Source: Rhodocytophaga rosea (lineage in GTDB: Bacteria > Bacteroidota > Bacteroidia > Cytophagales > 172606-1). Taken from it: DNA of 64,000 nucleotides. The notes beneath the pieces are model-generated. The model was not told where the DNA came from, ran no database searches, and saw nothing but the letters and a program-made list of their open reading frames with translations. The position numbers and the translations under genes were made by a program. This document shows, one piece after another, positions 48,648-57,808 of the stretch; within the stretch, counting starts at the first letter, position 1, and the number at the start of each line of letters is the position of its first letter. The stretch covers positions 4,854,501-4,918,500 of the forward strand of contig NZ_CP048222.1 of the NCBI RefSeq assembly GCF_010119975.1, in the 5' to 3' direction.

Positions 48648-51530
48648 ATGAAGAATCTTATTATTGTTTTTTACACACTATTACAACTACAAAGCATATT
48701 TTCCTATGGGCAACCTACCCAAGGCGCTCTATACTTCAATAAAACAGGCAGCTATATAAATATTCCTTCTTCTCCTTCATTAAGTCCGGAAAAAGAAATA
48801 ACAGTTGAGTCCTGGATTAAGCCTAATAATTCAAACTGGAACAATAAGTATCAAACTATACTCTCTAAAAAAGAATATAATGATCTCACAAGCTTTACTG
48901 ATAAACAAAAGTGGGAAGTTTATAATGCCACAAATGTAAATGGAGAAAACAATATTACGGGCTTTGTAGGCGCTGTTTTTGATGGGAGGTATGTGTATTT
49001 CAGTCCCTGGTGGAGAGGAGGTGATGAACCTCAATCCGGAGAAGTGCTGCGTTTTGATACACAGGGCGATTACCAGGATACAAATAGCTGGAATACTTAT
49101 AATGCTGATAATGAGGATGGTAAGAACGGTGTGCGCGGCTTGGAGGGTGCTGTTTTTGATGGAAGGTATATTTATTTTGTTCCTCTCCATACAGAAAATA
49201 TTTATTCCAGCCAGGTTTTGAGATACGATACACAAAAGGACTTTAATAGTACGAATTCATGGGATGTCTATGATTACACTACAAACAATGTTGCAGAAAT
49301 TGATGATAAGTATCAGGCACCCAAAGGCTTTGTAGGTGCTGTATTTGATGGAAAATATATCTACTTTCCGCCTAATCCCTGGGAGCCTCACCATAAGGTT
49401 TTAAGATACAATACACAAAGTGATTTTTTTGATTCCAGCTCCTGGGAAACATATGATTTTGCAGCTAAATATGGCCCTGAAGCCTTGGCAGGATGTTTCG
49501 GAGCTATTTTCGATGGAGCTTATGTGTATTTTGTTCCCCAGGATGGGAAAGGTAATGTACTCCGCCTGGATACCAGAAAAGAGTTTTCGGAAGATGATGC
49601 CTGGGAGATGTTTAATTTAATAGATTTACTACCTCCAGGGTATCCTCCCCATTTTGCAGGTGCTGTTTTTGATGGCCGGAATATCTATTTTTCGCCTTTG
49701 TATGGAGGCACTGTAATTAAGTTTGATACTAAAGGCGATTTTATGGATAAGCAATACTGGAAATTAACTTATATACTGAATTTAGATGGCAACCATGCTG
49801 TAAAGGGTGGAGTGGGACCAGTATTCGATGGCCGGTATGTTTATTATCCGCCCATGTATGATCAGGTTGGCAGATCGGGTAAATTTGTTATTTATGACAC
49901 CTACGGAGATTTTGAAGATTTAAGTTCCTGGAATTATTATGACTGGAAAACGCAGGATAAACAACTGGCCGGCTTTGAGGGAGCCGTTTTTGACGGGCAA
50001 TATGTATACTTTTCACCCATGAACTTTGAAGATCCGCATGGTAAAATATTACGTTATGGTTCTACAGAGAGAAATGGGCTAAGCTATTCACTGATCTATA
50101 ATCAGTCATCCAGTTCTTTTGGATCGGTCATGCAAAGGCCTAGTTTTCAGGTGGGTACAACAGCAGGGCTTCGTACAGTATACCTAAAGAAAGAAGCTAA
50201 CCTGGCAGATGGGGAGTGGCATCATATGGCAGGTACGTATAATGGCTCTGTGCTTAGTATATATCTTGATGGACAATTGAATAATCAGATTATATACACC
50301 ACACCTGCAGATATAGTAGTAAATGAGGCAAATGTTACAATTGGTTCAGAATCCGGGCATTCGAGTAGTTTTGATGGCTTAATTGATAATATCAGTATAA
50401 GAAATATAGCGGCAACAGCGGAGGAGATTCTTCAACATGCTAATTGCAGGGAATTTTCCGGAATCGATTCTCATTTGCTTGCTGGATGGCTGTTGGATGA
50501 AGGTAGAGGAGAGGTTGTAAATGATCTAAGCGGGAATAACAATAACGGTGTTTTAATAAATGAACCTAAATGGATTAATTTAAACACTGCTCTTAAGGTT
50601 TTTGCCGGGAAAGATGAAGAAGTTTGCAGCGATGACCTGCCATTTATATTGCAAGATTATTATCCTGCCGGAGGCGTATGGACTGGAAATGGCGTGAGTG
50701 CCAGTGGTTTATTTACTCCGTCTGAAAATTTTGCCAATACTACTCAAAAGCTGCTGTATACCTATCAGGATGAAAATGGCTGTGTATATTCTTCGTTCAA
50801 GAAAATTTATATAAGACCTTCAACCGGTCAGCCATATATATCTGAGCGTTTTAATGCCATTCTTTGCTCCGGGGAATTTACTACCCTCACAGTAGATAGA
50901 GACTATAGCCGATATATATGGTCTACAGGCGATACCACAAAAAGTATTCATGTCTCGCAGTCTGGTACATATAGTGTAAAAGTGGCTGAAGGTGATTCTT
51001 GCCTGAGTATATCTTCTGAGTCAGTTGCCATTCAGGTATTACCTGATATGCCTGCCCCGGTAATCAATTTAACGGATCTTACCAGTTTAAAAGCCAGTAA
51101 TGCGGCTGATAACTTACATTTTGAATGGAAACGCAACAATGACACGCTTCCTCTTCATACACAAACGATAAAAATTACGCAACCAGGCTTCTATTCGGCT
51201 CGAGTCAGAAATTCAAATAACTGCTATTCGGAGTTTTCCGAGGCGTTTTATTTCACTCCACCCCAGCCTGACGAGATACTGAATAAAAACCTTACCATTG
51301 CTCCTAATCCAAGCAATGGCAGATTTCAGATAAGTGTTTCTGATTTTACAGAAGATGTGTCTGTGTATATAAGAGATCAAACCGGTAAAATACTGTATCA
51401 GGCTGTATTACCCGTCCGGGAAGGGCTTACCATAAAAGAAATTAATTTAACACATTTGCCAAAGTCATTATACATGATGAGCTTTGTAACCAGCTATGGT
51501 GTATTACATAAAAAAATAATCATCCAATAG
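48648..51530 (+). CDS. Secreted protein with a seven-repeat propeller inside a LamG domain and a type IX secretion C-terminus
   Basis: 960 aa from ATG 48648 (MKNLIIVFYTLLQLQSIFSYG, signal peptide). Residues about 27-82 are the first half of a LamG/concanavalin domain (GALYFNKTGSYINI, ITVESWIKPNN). Seven repeats follow (about 85-470), each containing G.VGAVFDGRYVYFSP, then VLRYDT..DF and SSWNYY. After them the LamG fold resumes (about 471-600: GLSYSLIYNQ, LADGEWHHMAGTYNGSVLSIYLDG, DGLIDNISI). Next are Ig-like modules (about 650-870) and a type IX sorting domain (LTIAPNPSNGRF ... KKIIIQ). It is probably displayed on the cell surface and binds carbohydrate. It lies in the pse locus between the MBOAT block and pseG. 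Confidence 0.85.
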   Translation: MKNLIIVFYTLLQLQSIFSYGQPTQGALYFNKTGSYINIPSSPSLSPEKEITVESWIKPNNSNWNNKYQTILSKKEYNDLTSFTDKQKWEVYNATNVNGENNITGFVGAVFDGRYVYFSPWWRGGDEPQSGEVLRFDTQGDYQDTNSWNTYNADNEDGKNGVRGLEGAVFDGRYIYFVPLHTENIYSSQVLRYDTQKDFNSTNSWDVYDYTTNNVAEIDDKYQAPKGFVGAVFDGKYIYFPPNPWEPHHKVLRYNTQSDFFDSSSWETYDFAAKYGPEALAGCFGAIFDGAYVYFVPQDGKGNVLRLDTRKEFSEDDAWEMFNLIDLLPPGYPPHFAGAVFDGRNIYFSPLYGGTVIKFDTKGDFMDKQYWKLTYILNLDGNHAVKGGVGPVFDGRYVYYPPMYDQVGRSGKFVIYDTYGDFEDLSSWNYYDWKTQDKQLAGFEGAVFDGQYVYFSPMNFEDPHGKILRYGSTERNGLSYSLIYNQSSSSFGSVMQRPSFQVGTTAGLRTVYLKKEANLADGEWHHMAGTYNGSVLSIYLDGQLNNQIIYTTPADIVVNEANVTIGSESGHSSSFDGLIDNISIRNIAATAEEILQHANCREFSGIDSHLLAGWLLDEGRGEVVNDLSGNNNNGVLINEPKWINLNTALKVFAGKDEEVCSDDLPFILQDYYPAGGVWTGNGVSASGLFTPSENFANTTQKLLYTYQDENGCVYSSFKKIYIRPSTGQPYISERFNAILCSGEFTTLTVDRDYSRYIWSTGDTTKSIHVSQSGTYSVKVAEGDSCLSISSESVAIQVLPDMPAPVINLTDLTSLKASNAADNLHFEWKRNNDTLPLHTQTIKITQPGFYSARVRNSNNCYSEFSEAFYFTPPQPDEILNKNLTIAPNPSNGRFQISVSDFTEDVSVYIRDQTGKILYQAVLPVREGLTIKEINLTHLPKSLYMMSFVTSYGVLHKKIIIQ

Positions 51531-51555
51531 CCGGTAGAAAATCATAAAGGTAATT

Positions 51556-52578
51556 TTGGAAAAAATACGTATAGTTTTCAGGGCAGATGGAGGTACACAA
51601 ATCGGACTGGGCCATATCAGCAGATGCCTGGCAATTGCCGGGAGGCTAAAGCAGAATTTTAATATCTCTTTTGCCATTCAGGAGCCCGGCCCACAACTGG
51701 TAACCCTACTAAAAGATGTATGTGCGCATATTATTCCTCTGCCACCTGGAGATGATTATCAGAAGGATGCAAAACAGTTTGCTGAGCATTTGCATGCAAA
51801 CGATATAGTAGTTCTGGATGGGTATTCGTTTGATAGTACGTATCAGCTTTTTTGTAAAAAACACAGTTCTAAGGTAATATACATAGATGATCTACATACA
51901 ATGCATATGTATGCGGATGGGGTAATCAATCACTGCGGAGATATTTCTCCTGAATTATATGATGGACAGAACTACACCAGATACTTTCTTGGTACAGCCT
52001 ATGCTATCTTACGGGAACCTTTTCTTCAGGCAACTGCCATGAAAAGAACAATTAATGAGATTGATACACTTTTTATCAACATGGGTGGGGCTGATATACA
52101 CAATTATAGTTTGCAAATTATCAGACACTGTGCTACAATAAGCTCTATCCGCCAGATATACTTACTAACAGGAAGTGCCAACCCACATCTTGCTTCACTT
52201 AAAAATTATATAGAAAGCGCCGACAATCAAAAGATTACATTACTGTATAATCTACAGGCAGGAGAAGTGTGCGATTATATGCTGAAATCGCAGGTTGCCA
52301 TCTGTGCTTCGAGCGTAATCGCCTACGAAGCCTGTTGTGCTGGTGTAGGCCTGATCTTATATAAAACGGCTTCTAATCAGAATGACATATACCGGTTTTT
52401 AACGCAGAAAAAACTAGGCATTGGGGTAGAATCTCTGGAGTTACTTCCGGAAAATATTGAAGAATTCGTTGCTTATCCGCAACTCATAGCTGCACAGATC
52501 AATTTACAGAAAAAGTATTTTGATGGTAATTCATTAGTTAGAATTGAGGAAATTTTTTATTCATTGGTGAATGATTGA
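51556..52578 (+). CDS. pseG: UDP-2,4-diacetamido-2,4,6-trideoxy-altrose hydrolase, PseG
   Basis: 340 aa, TTG start (MEKIRIVFRADGGTQIGLGHISRC). It removes UDP to release the free hexose before PseI. It is a GT-B-like protein with the family motif FRADGGTQIGLGHISRCL, whose His is catalytic in PseG, then VLDGYSFD, YIDDLHTMHMYADGVIN, INMGGADIHNYSL and VAICASSVIAYEACCAGVG. Its end overlaps the start of pseH by 8 bp, so the two are coupled. It starts the second part of the pse operon, after the inserted block. Confidence 0.92.
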   Translation: MEKIRIVFRADGGTQIGLGHISRCLAIAGRLKQNFNISFAIQEPGPQLVTLLKDVCAHIIPLPPGDDYQKDAKQFAEHLHANDIVVLDGYSFDSTYQLFCKKHSSKVIYIDDLHTMHMYADGVINHCGDISPELYDGQNYTRYFLGTAYAILREPFLQATAMKRTINEIDTLFINMGGADIHNYSLQIIRHCATISSIRQIYLLTGSANPHLASLKNYIESADNQKITLLYNLQAGEVCDYMLKSQVAICASSVIAYEACCAGVGLILYKTASNQNDIYRFLTQKKLGIGVESLELLPENIEEFVAYPQLIAAQINLQKKYFDGNSLVRIEEIFYSLVND

Positions 52579-53062
52579 TTTTAGAAAGGCCACTAGAGAT
52601 GACCTGCACTTGTATTATGAATGGGTAAATGATAAAGATGTAAGAGCAAATGCTTTGAATCCGGAGCCTATAGCATGGGAAAACCATTACCAATGGTACC
52701 AGAATAAGCTGGCTGATTCTAATACCTTTCTTTTTGTATTTGAGCAGGACAATATCCCTGTTGGACAGGTAAGAATAGACTGCAGAGAGGGATTTGGATA
52801 TATTGATTATTCCGTAGACAGGAATTTCAGAGGTAAGGGTTATGGCAAATCTATGCTCGGGTTAGTTATAAATTATTTACAAAAAGATGGCCGGGAAAAA
52901 GTATTATATTTGAAAGCAGTTGTAAAAACACAAAACATTGCCTCTGTAACCGTTTTTAAAAACTTGCATTTTTTACAATATGGAATTGAAAATATACAAA
53001 ATAATGAATGTATTATCTTTTTGTACATGTTAAATAAAGATGGCCAGAGTCATATTAGCTAA
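52571..53062 (+). CDS. pseH: GNAT N-acetyltransferase, PseH
   Basis: 163 aa. It acetylates the 4-amino group of the PseC product. GNAT fold with FRKATRDDLHLYYEWVND (family-typical start), VGQVRID, the acetyl-CoA loop RNFRGKGYGKSML and a FKNLHFLQYG segment. It overlaps pseG by 8 bp and the formyltransferase-like gene by 23 bp. The order PseG-PseH is common in pse loci. Confidence 0.9.
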   Translation: MIDFRKATRDDLHLYYEWVNDKDVRANALNPEPIAWENHYQWYQNKLADSNTFLFVFEQDNIPVGQVRIDCREGFGYIDYSVDRNFRGKGYGKSMLGLVINYLQKDGREKVLYLKAVVKTQNIASVTVFKNLHFLQYGIENIQNNECIIFLYMLNKDGQSHIS

Positions 53063-53711
53063 TTCTAATCCAGTACACAGAGTAGTTGAAAAAAATATCA
53101 TAGAAATATTTTATGATATAAAAATTATCAATTCAAAAGAGGAGCTTACCCCGGAATTTATTGATTTGATCAATCCTGATTTTATTTTCTTTATACATTG
53201 GTCATACATCATCCCAGAGGTAATATATAAAAATTATACCTGTGTTGTCTTTCATATGACTGATTTACCCTTTGGGAGAGGAGGCAGTCCGTTGCAAAAT
53301 CTGATCGTGAGAGGATTTACTGAAACGGTTATTACGGCAATCCGGGTAGAGGCAGGGATAGATACAGGTGATATATATTTAAAAAAACCTTTAAGCCTTC
53401 TTGGAACAGCTGAAGAAATATTTTTAAGAGCGGGCCAGATAATGCTTGAGATGATAAAGCAGATTATTGCCCAGCCTATTGTTCCTGTTCCTCAGCAAGG
53501 AGAATCGGTTGTATTTAAAAGAAGAAAGCAGGAGGATAGTAATATTTCCGAGATTGAAAAATTAAGTAAAGTATATGACTATATACGGATGCTGGATGCA
53601 GAAAATTATCCTAAAGCTTTTTTGGAAAGCAAATATTTAAAATTTGAATTTTCACGGGCCACTTTAAAATCAGACTGTATTATTGCCGATGTTACAATCA
53701 CTAAAAGATAA
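53040..53711 (+). CDS. Formyltransferase-like protein of the pse locus
   Basis: 223 aa with a formyl_trans_N fold (methionyl-tRNA/sugar formyltransferase superfamily). The active-site region reads CVVFHMTDLPFGRGGSPLQNLI, with His72, and AGIDTGDIYLKKPL with the usual Asp. The catalytic Asn two residues before the His in classic formyltransferases is Val70 here, so the donor or mechanism may differ. Proteins with this HMTDLP form are found in nonulosonate loci. It overlaps both neighbours (pseH by 23 bp, deacetylase by about 23 bp), so the four genes are translated together. It probably attaches formyl or another acyl group to an amine made free by the deacetylase. Confidence 0.75.
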   Translation: MARVILANSNPVHRVVEKNIIEIFYDIKIINSKEELTPEFIDLINPDFIFFIHWSYIIPEVIYKNYTCVVFHMTDLPFGRGGSPLQNLIVRGFTETVITAIRVEAGIDTGDIYLKKPLSLLGTAEEIFLRAGQIMLEMIKQIIAQPIVPVPQQGESVVFKRRKQEDSNISEIEKLSKVYDYIRMLDAENYPKAFLESKYLKFEFSRATLKSDCIIADVTITKR

Positions 53712-54399
53712 AAAAATCCTGGTAGTAGTAGCACATCCTGATGATGAGTTATTAGGCGTAGGAGCCACTATACATAAACTTATCAAAAGGTGTAATTGCC
53801 GTGTGCGGGTTATTATACTTGGAGAAGGTATCACTTCGAGGGCTAACCAAAGAGATACGAAAGCTTGGGGAAATGAGCTTGCCACTCACCGGAAAAATGT
53901 TTTTGCAGCTCAGAAAATTATTGGTTACGAATCCGTAGAACTTTATAATTTCCCGGACAATCGTTTTGATACAGTCGCATTACTAGATATAGTAAAAGTG
54001 ATTGAGAAAGAGAAATCTGAATTTTTACCTGAAATTATTTTCACGCACCATGGGGGTGACACGAATATTGATCATCGCCGCACTTTCGAAGCTGTTATAA
54101 CAGCTTCACGCCCGCTCGAAAAAGAAACAGTAAAAACAATTATTGCTTTTGAAACCCCTTCTTCTACAGAATGGCAGGCATCCAATTATCCAAATCCTTT
54201 TCTCCCAAATCTGTTTTTTGAAGTAGATAAAGGAGATCTGGATGCAAAAATAGCAGGAATGGAAAATTATGAGTTTGAGAAAAGACTATATCCACACCCA
54301 CGGTCTCCGGAAGCATTAGAAATTCAGGCAAAGCGTTGGGGAGTTGTGGTTGGAAAATCATATGCAGAAGCTTTTATGTTAATAAGAAGTATTATATAA
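53689..54399 (+). CDS. PIG-L/LmbE-family N-deacetylase
   Basis: 236 aa from ATG 53689 (a TTG lies two codons upstream). Zinc-dependent deacetylase fold with the metal motif VVVAHPDDELLGVGATI near residue 13-29, then GEGITSR, and a second metal His in IFTHHGGDTNIDHRRTFEAV. The family removes N-acetyl groups from sugars such as GlcNAc-PI or mycothiol precursors. Its overlap with the formyltransferase-like gene suggests a paired deacetylation and re-acylation of a pseudaminic acid amino group. Confidence 0.9.
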   Translation: MLQSLKDKKILVVVAHPDDELLGVGATIHKLIKRCNCRVRVIILGEGITSRANQRDTKAWGNELATHRKNVFAAQKIIGYESVELYNFPDNRFDTVALLDIVKVIEKEKSEFLPEIIFTHHGGDTNIDHRRTFEAVITASRPLEKETVKTIIAFETPSSTEWQASNYPNPFLPNLFFEVDKGDLDAKIAGMENYEFEKRLYPHPRSPEALEIQAKRWGVVVGKSYAEAFMLIRSII

Positions 54400-54406
54400 A
54401 TAAGTA

Positions 54407-55447
54407 ATGAATAATATTAGAATCAACCATATCGAAGTGGGCCTTCATACCAAGCCATTTATTATTGCTGAAATGTCAGGTAATCATAATCAATCGCTGG
54501 ACAGAGCATTAGCCATTGTAGATGCCGCTGCTGAGGCAGGCGCTCATGCTATTAAGCTCCAGACCTATACAGCCGATACCATGACCATAAAAGGCGCCTA
54601 TACCATAACCGATGAAAATTCTTTGTGGAAAGGCAGAGAACTTTACGAATTATACCAGGAAGCCTATACACCCTGGGAGTGGCATAAACCTATATTTGAG
54701 CGGGCCAAAGAAAAAGGTATACTCGCTTTCAGTTCTCCTTTCGACGAAACGGCTGTGGATTTTCTGGAATCTTTAGAGGTGCCTGCCTATAAAGTAGCTT
54801 CTTTTGAAAATACAGACTGGCCTCTTCTAAAAAAGATTGCTGCTACTGGCAAGCCTGTTATTATGTCTACAGGCGTTTCTACCTTAGCTGATATAGACGA
54901 ATCTGTACATATTTTGCGTAAGGCCGATTGTAAAGAATTGATATTATTAAAATGTACCAGTACCTATCCGGCCACTCCAGAAAATACAAATCTGCTCACC
55001 ATTCCGCACATGGCCCAGTTATTCAATTGTATGGTAGGCCTTTCTGATCATACGATGGGAATCGGAGCGGCCATAGCGGCTGTTACCCTTGGTGCCAGGG
55101 TCATTGAAAAGCATTTTACCTTACGCAGGGCAGATGGTGGCGTAGATTCTACTTTCTCTCTCGAACCTGAGGAACTGAAGTCTCTGGTGGTAGAAACAGA
55201 AAGAGCTTTTGATGCCTTAGGAAAAATCCAGTATGGCATTCAAAAAGCAGAAGAGAAAAGCAAACTGTTTAAAAGGTCTATTTATGTAGTGAAAGATCTG
55301 GCAGCAGGAGAAAAACTCACGAAAGATCACATACGCATCATACGGCCCGGCGATGGATTGGCACCGAAGTTTTATGACCAGGTAATAGAAAAAAAAGCCC
55401 GGCAAGCCATAAAAGCAGGTACAGCCCTGGCCTGGAACATGATTTAG
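54407..55447 (+). CDS. pseI: Pseudaminic acid synthase, PseI
   Basis: 346 aa, normal length. It condenses 2,4-diacetamido-2,4,6-trideoxy-altrose with phosphoenolpyruvate. The NeuB-type barrel shows PFIIAEMSGNHNQSLDRALAIVDAA, HAIKLQTYTADTMT, FSSPFDETAVDFLE, YKVASFE, GKPVIMSTGVS, LSDHTMGIGAA and VIEKHFTLRRADGGVDSTFSL. The C-terminal SAF domain (FKRSIYVVKDLAAGEKLTKDHIRIIRPG) is present. The EMSGNHN form, as opposed to the NHNG of other synthases, is typical of PseI. It is 7 bp after the deacetylase gene. Confidence 0.95.
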   Translation: MNNIRINHIEVGLHTKPFIIAEMSGNHNQSLDRALAIVDAAAEAGAHAIKLQTYTADTMTIKGAYTITDENSLWKGRELYELYQEAYTPWEWHKPIFERAKEKGILAFSSPFDETAVDFLESLEVPAYKVASFENTDWPLLKKIAATGKPVIMSTGVSTLADIDESVHILRKADCKELILLKCTSTYPATPENTNLLTIPHMAQLFNCMVGLSDHTMGIGAAIAAVTLGARVIEKHFTLRRADGGVDSTFSLEPEELKSLVVETERAFDALGKIQYGIQKAEEKSKLFKRSIYVVKDLAAGEKLTKDHIRIIRPGDGLAPKFYDQVIEKKARQAIKAGTALAWNMI

Positions 55448-55474
55448 CAGATTATTTAATTTGTCTTCCCCTCT

Positions 55475-56527
55475 ATGAATAGCAGGTATTATCGTCATTC
55501 ACTCCTTTACATAGTTTATGTACTACTACTATGCTGCTGTAAAAAAGAGGAAGATAAGTATCTGTATGGTTATAATGCCTTTCCGGATATTTGCAGGCTG
55601 GCCGATGGACGTATTGCCTGCGTTTTTTACCAGGGGTATTCTCATACATCCCTGCCGGAACAAAATACAGCAGGATACATGGGAGGAAAGATTATGATCG
55701 CCTATTCAATGGATGAAGGTAGAAGCTGGTCTATACCGGAAGTGTTGATCGATACGCCTAATGATGACCGGGACCCTTCTATTACTCAATTATCTAACGG
55801 AGATATACTGGTTAACTATTTTATTGTTAACGGCGAGGGTTTTGAATCATATGGCTTATGGACTGTGCGTTCTACAGATGGAGGCCTCCGCTGGTCGCAG
55901 CCTAGTTTGTTGAGCCAGGATTATTTTGCTTCCTCGCCCATCCGGGAATTATCCAATAAAGAGTTAATACTCGGCCTTTATTCTTATGCGGAAAAGGGTG
56001 TGTACGGTGCCTCTGTCCGCTCCATTGATACCGGCAGAACATGGCAGCAGGCTGTCCGGATCAGAAATCTGCAAGACCTGGATTTTGATGCGGAAACTGA
56101 TATTGTAGAACTAAATAAAGACTCTTTGTATGCCGTATTGCGAACTAATGACCAGAATCGTAATATGCATTTTACTATTTCTACGGATCATGGGGCAAGC
56201 TGGCAGTTAAGCCAGGATATTGGTTTTCCCGGGCATTGCCCGTACTTGTATAAAGCTACAAATGGCGTTTTATTTCTGGCTTCCAGGATTCCAAATACCT
56301 GCATTCGCTATTCCAAAGATAATGGCAAAACGTGGAGTAAACCTTATCTTGTTGAAAATTCAATCGGAGCCTATCCCAGCATAATTCAATCGGTTGACGG
56401 CTCATTTTTAATCAGCTATTACGATGACTTTAATGAGTCGAGAAGGTCTGTAATAAAATTCAAAAGGTTTACTTTTACCGGTAATACGATATTGTTCAAT
56501 ACACAATTTTCCTCTCAACTGCGCTAA
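55475..56527 (+). CDS. Sialidase-like (BNR/Asp-box) lipoprotein
   Basis: 350 aa with a lipoprotein signal (VYVLLLCCCKK). The rest is a six-bladed-type propeller with five Asp-boxes of the SxDxGxxW form: SMDEGRSW, STDGGLRW, SIDTGRTW, STDHGASW and SKDNGKTW. This pattern belongs to exo-alpha-sialidases and related glycosidases. The FRIP-like arginine segment is not clear, so activity is uncertain. It sits in the pse operon between pseI and the flippase, 27 bp after pseI and with the flippase starting right after its stop. It would be an outer-surface or periplasmic enzyme, possibly acting on pseudaminic acid linkages. Confidence 0.75.
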   Translation: MNSRYYRHSLLYIVYVLLLCCCKKEEDKYLYGYNAFPDICRLADGRIACVFYQGYSHTSLPEQNTAGYMGGKIMIAYSMDEGRSWSIPEVLIDTPNDDRDPSITQLSNGDILVNYFIVNGEGFESYGLWTVRSTDGGLRWSQPSLLSQDYFASSPIRELSNKELILGLYSYAEKGVYGASVRSIDTGRTWQQAVRIRNLQDLDFDAETDIVELNKDSLYAVLRTNDQNRNMHFTISTDHGASWQLSQDIGFPGHCPYLYKATNGVLFLASRIPNTCIRYSKDNGKTWSKPYLVENSIGAYPSIIQSVDGSFLISYYDDFNESRRSVIKFKRFTFTGNTILFNTQFSSQLR

Positions 56528-57805
56528 GTGATCCATAAACTTCTTTCCCTCTCTTTATTCCGTTCTACAGCGGTATATACGATAGCTAATATAGTAAATA
56601 GTTCTATTCCCTTCCTGTTAATACCTATACTCACCAGATATCTTACCAAAGCAGACTATGGCATTATTGCCATGTTCCCAGTAGTAACCAACTTACTTAC
56701 TCCGCTTATTGGCTTAAACACCCATGTGGCCATCAGTATTCAGTATTTCCACCAGGATAAAATCGATCTTCCTAAATTCGTTTATAATTGTTTTCTCATT
56801 CTGCTGGGCACTTCTGTAGTTACATGCCTGTTTTTTTTTCTGTTCAAAAACTTCATCAGTGACATGAGTCACTTTCCGCTACAATGGATCTGGCTTTTTC
56901 CGGTTTTCTGTTTTTTTCAATTCATCAGCCAGGTACTACTAGTACTATGGATCAACCAGGCCCAACCTGTAAAATATGGTATTTTTCAGGTGCTTCAAAC
57001 CGTACTTAATTTTGTATTATCACTGGTTTTAGTAATTGAAGCAGATTTCGACTGGAGGGGAAGAATTATTGGACAAGCGACTGCTACTATTTTAGCCGGT
57101 TGTGTGGCTTTATATATTATTTATAAGAGTAAGCTTATAAAACCTGAACCGGACATACCATACATAAAAAAGGCAGTAAGGTTTGGGTTGCCTCTGGTGC
57201 CTACTACGCTGAGTGTATTTGTAATTACCATGACAGACCGGATATTTATTACACAGATGATAGGGGTGAGCAGCACTGGTGAGTATGCTCTAGGTTACCA
57301 GATTGGAATGATTCTGGGAATACTTTCCGATTCATACAATAATGCCTGGGGGCCCTGGCTATTAAAAAGCCTGAAGGAAAATAAGTTAGCTGTAAAAATT
57401 AAAATTGTTAAATACACCTATTTATATTTCCTGGCACTTATCTTTGCCGGCCTATTTATATCCCTTTCTGCACCCTGGTTTTTTGACCTGTTCATAGGGA
57501 AAGAGTTCAGAAATGCGACGATCTATATTATCTGGATTGTTATGGGATTTGTTTTCAGCGGCATGTATAAGACAGTGTCCAACTATATTTATTTTATAGA
57601 AAAATCACAGATACTGATGTGGATTACAGTTATTGCTGCCGTTTTGAATATTATACTCAATTATGTGTTTATCAAAGTAAATGGGGCGGTAGGTGCCGCA
57701 CAGGCTACTACCGTAGTAAATTTTGTTTTTTTTCTTTTAACTTGGCTGGCAGCAATAAAATATTTCCGGATGCCATGGTTTAGTTTCTTCAAAGTAGTTA
57801 AGTAA
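56528..57805 (+). CDS. Wzx-like oligosaccharide flippase
   Basis: 425 aa, GTG start directly after the stop of the sialidase-like gene. About 12 membrane segments with the polysaccharide-transporter pattern (VNSSIPFLLIPILTRYLTKADYGIIAMFPVV at the N-terminus, as parts, and FGLPLVPTTLSVFVITMTDRIFITQMIG in the middle). It should flip the lipid-linked repeat unit from cytoplasm to periplasm. Its position in the pse operon supports pseudaminic-acid-containing repeat units as cargo. Confidence 0.9.
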   Translation: MIHKLLSLSLFRSTAVYTIANIVNSSIPFLLIPILTRYLTKADYGIIAMFPVVTNLLTPLIGLNTHVAISIQYFHQDKIDLPKFVYNCFLILLGTSVVTCLFFFLFKNFISDMSHFPLQWIWLFPVFCFFQFISQVLLVLWINQAQPVKYGIFQVLQTVLNFVLSLVLVIEADFDWRGRIIGQATATILAGCVALYIIYKSKLIKPEPDIPYIKKAVRFGLPLVPTTLSVFVITMTDRIFITQMIGVSSTGEYALGYQIGMILGILSDSYNNAWGPWLLKSLKENKLAVKIKIVKYTYLYFLALIFAGLFISLSAPWFFDLFIGKEFRNATIYIIWIVMGFVFSGMYKTVSNYIYFIEKSQILMWITVIAAVLNIILNYVFIKVNGAVGAAQATTVVNFVFFLLTWLAAIKYFRMPWFSFFKVVK

Positions 57806-57808
57806 CGT

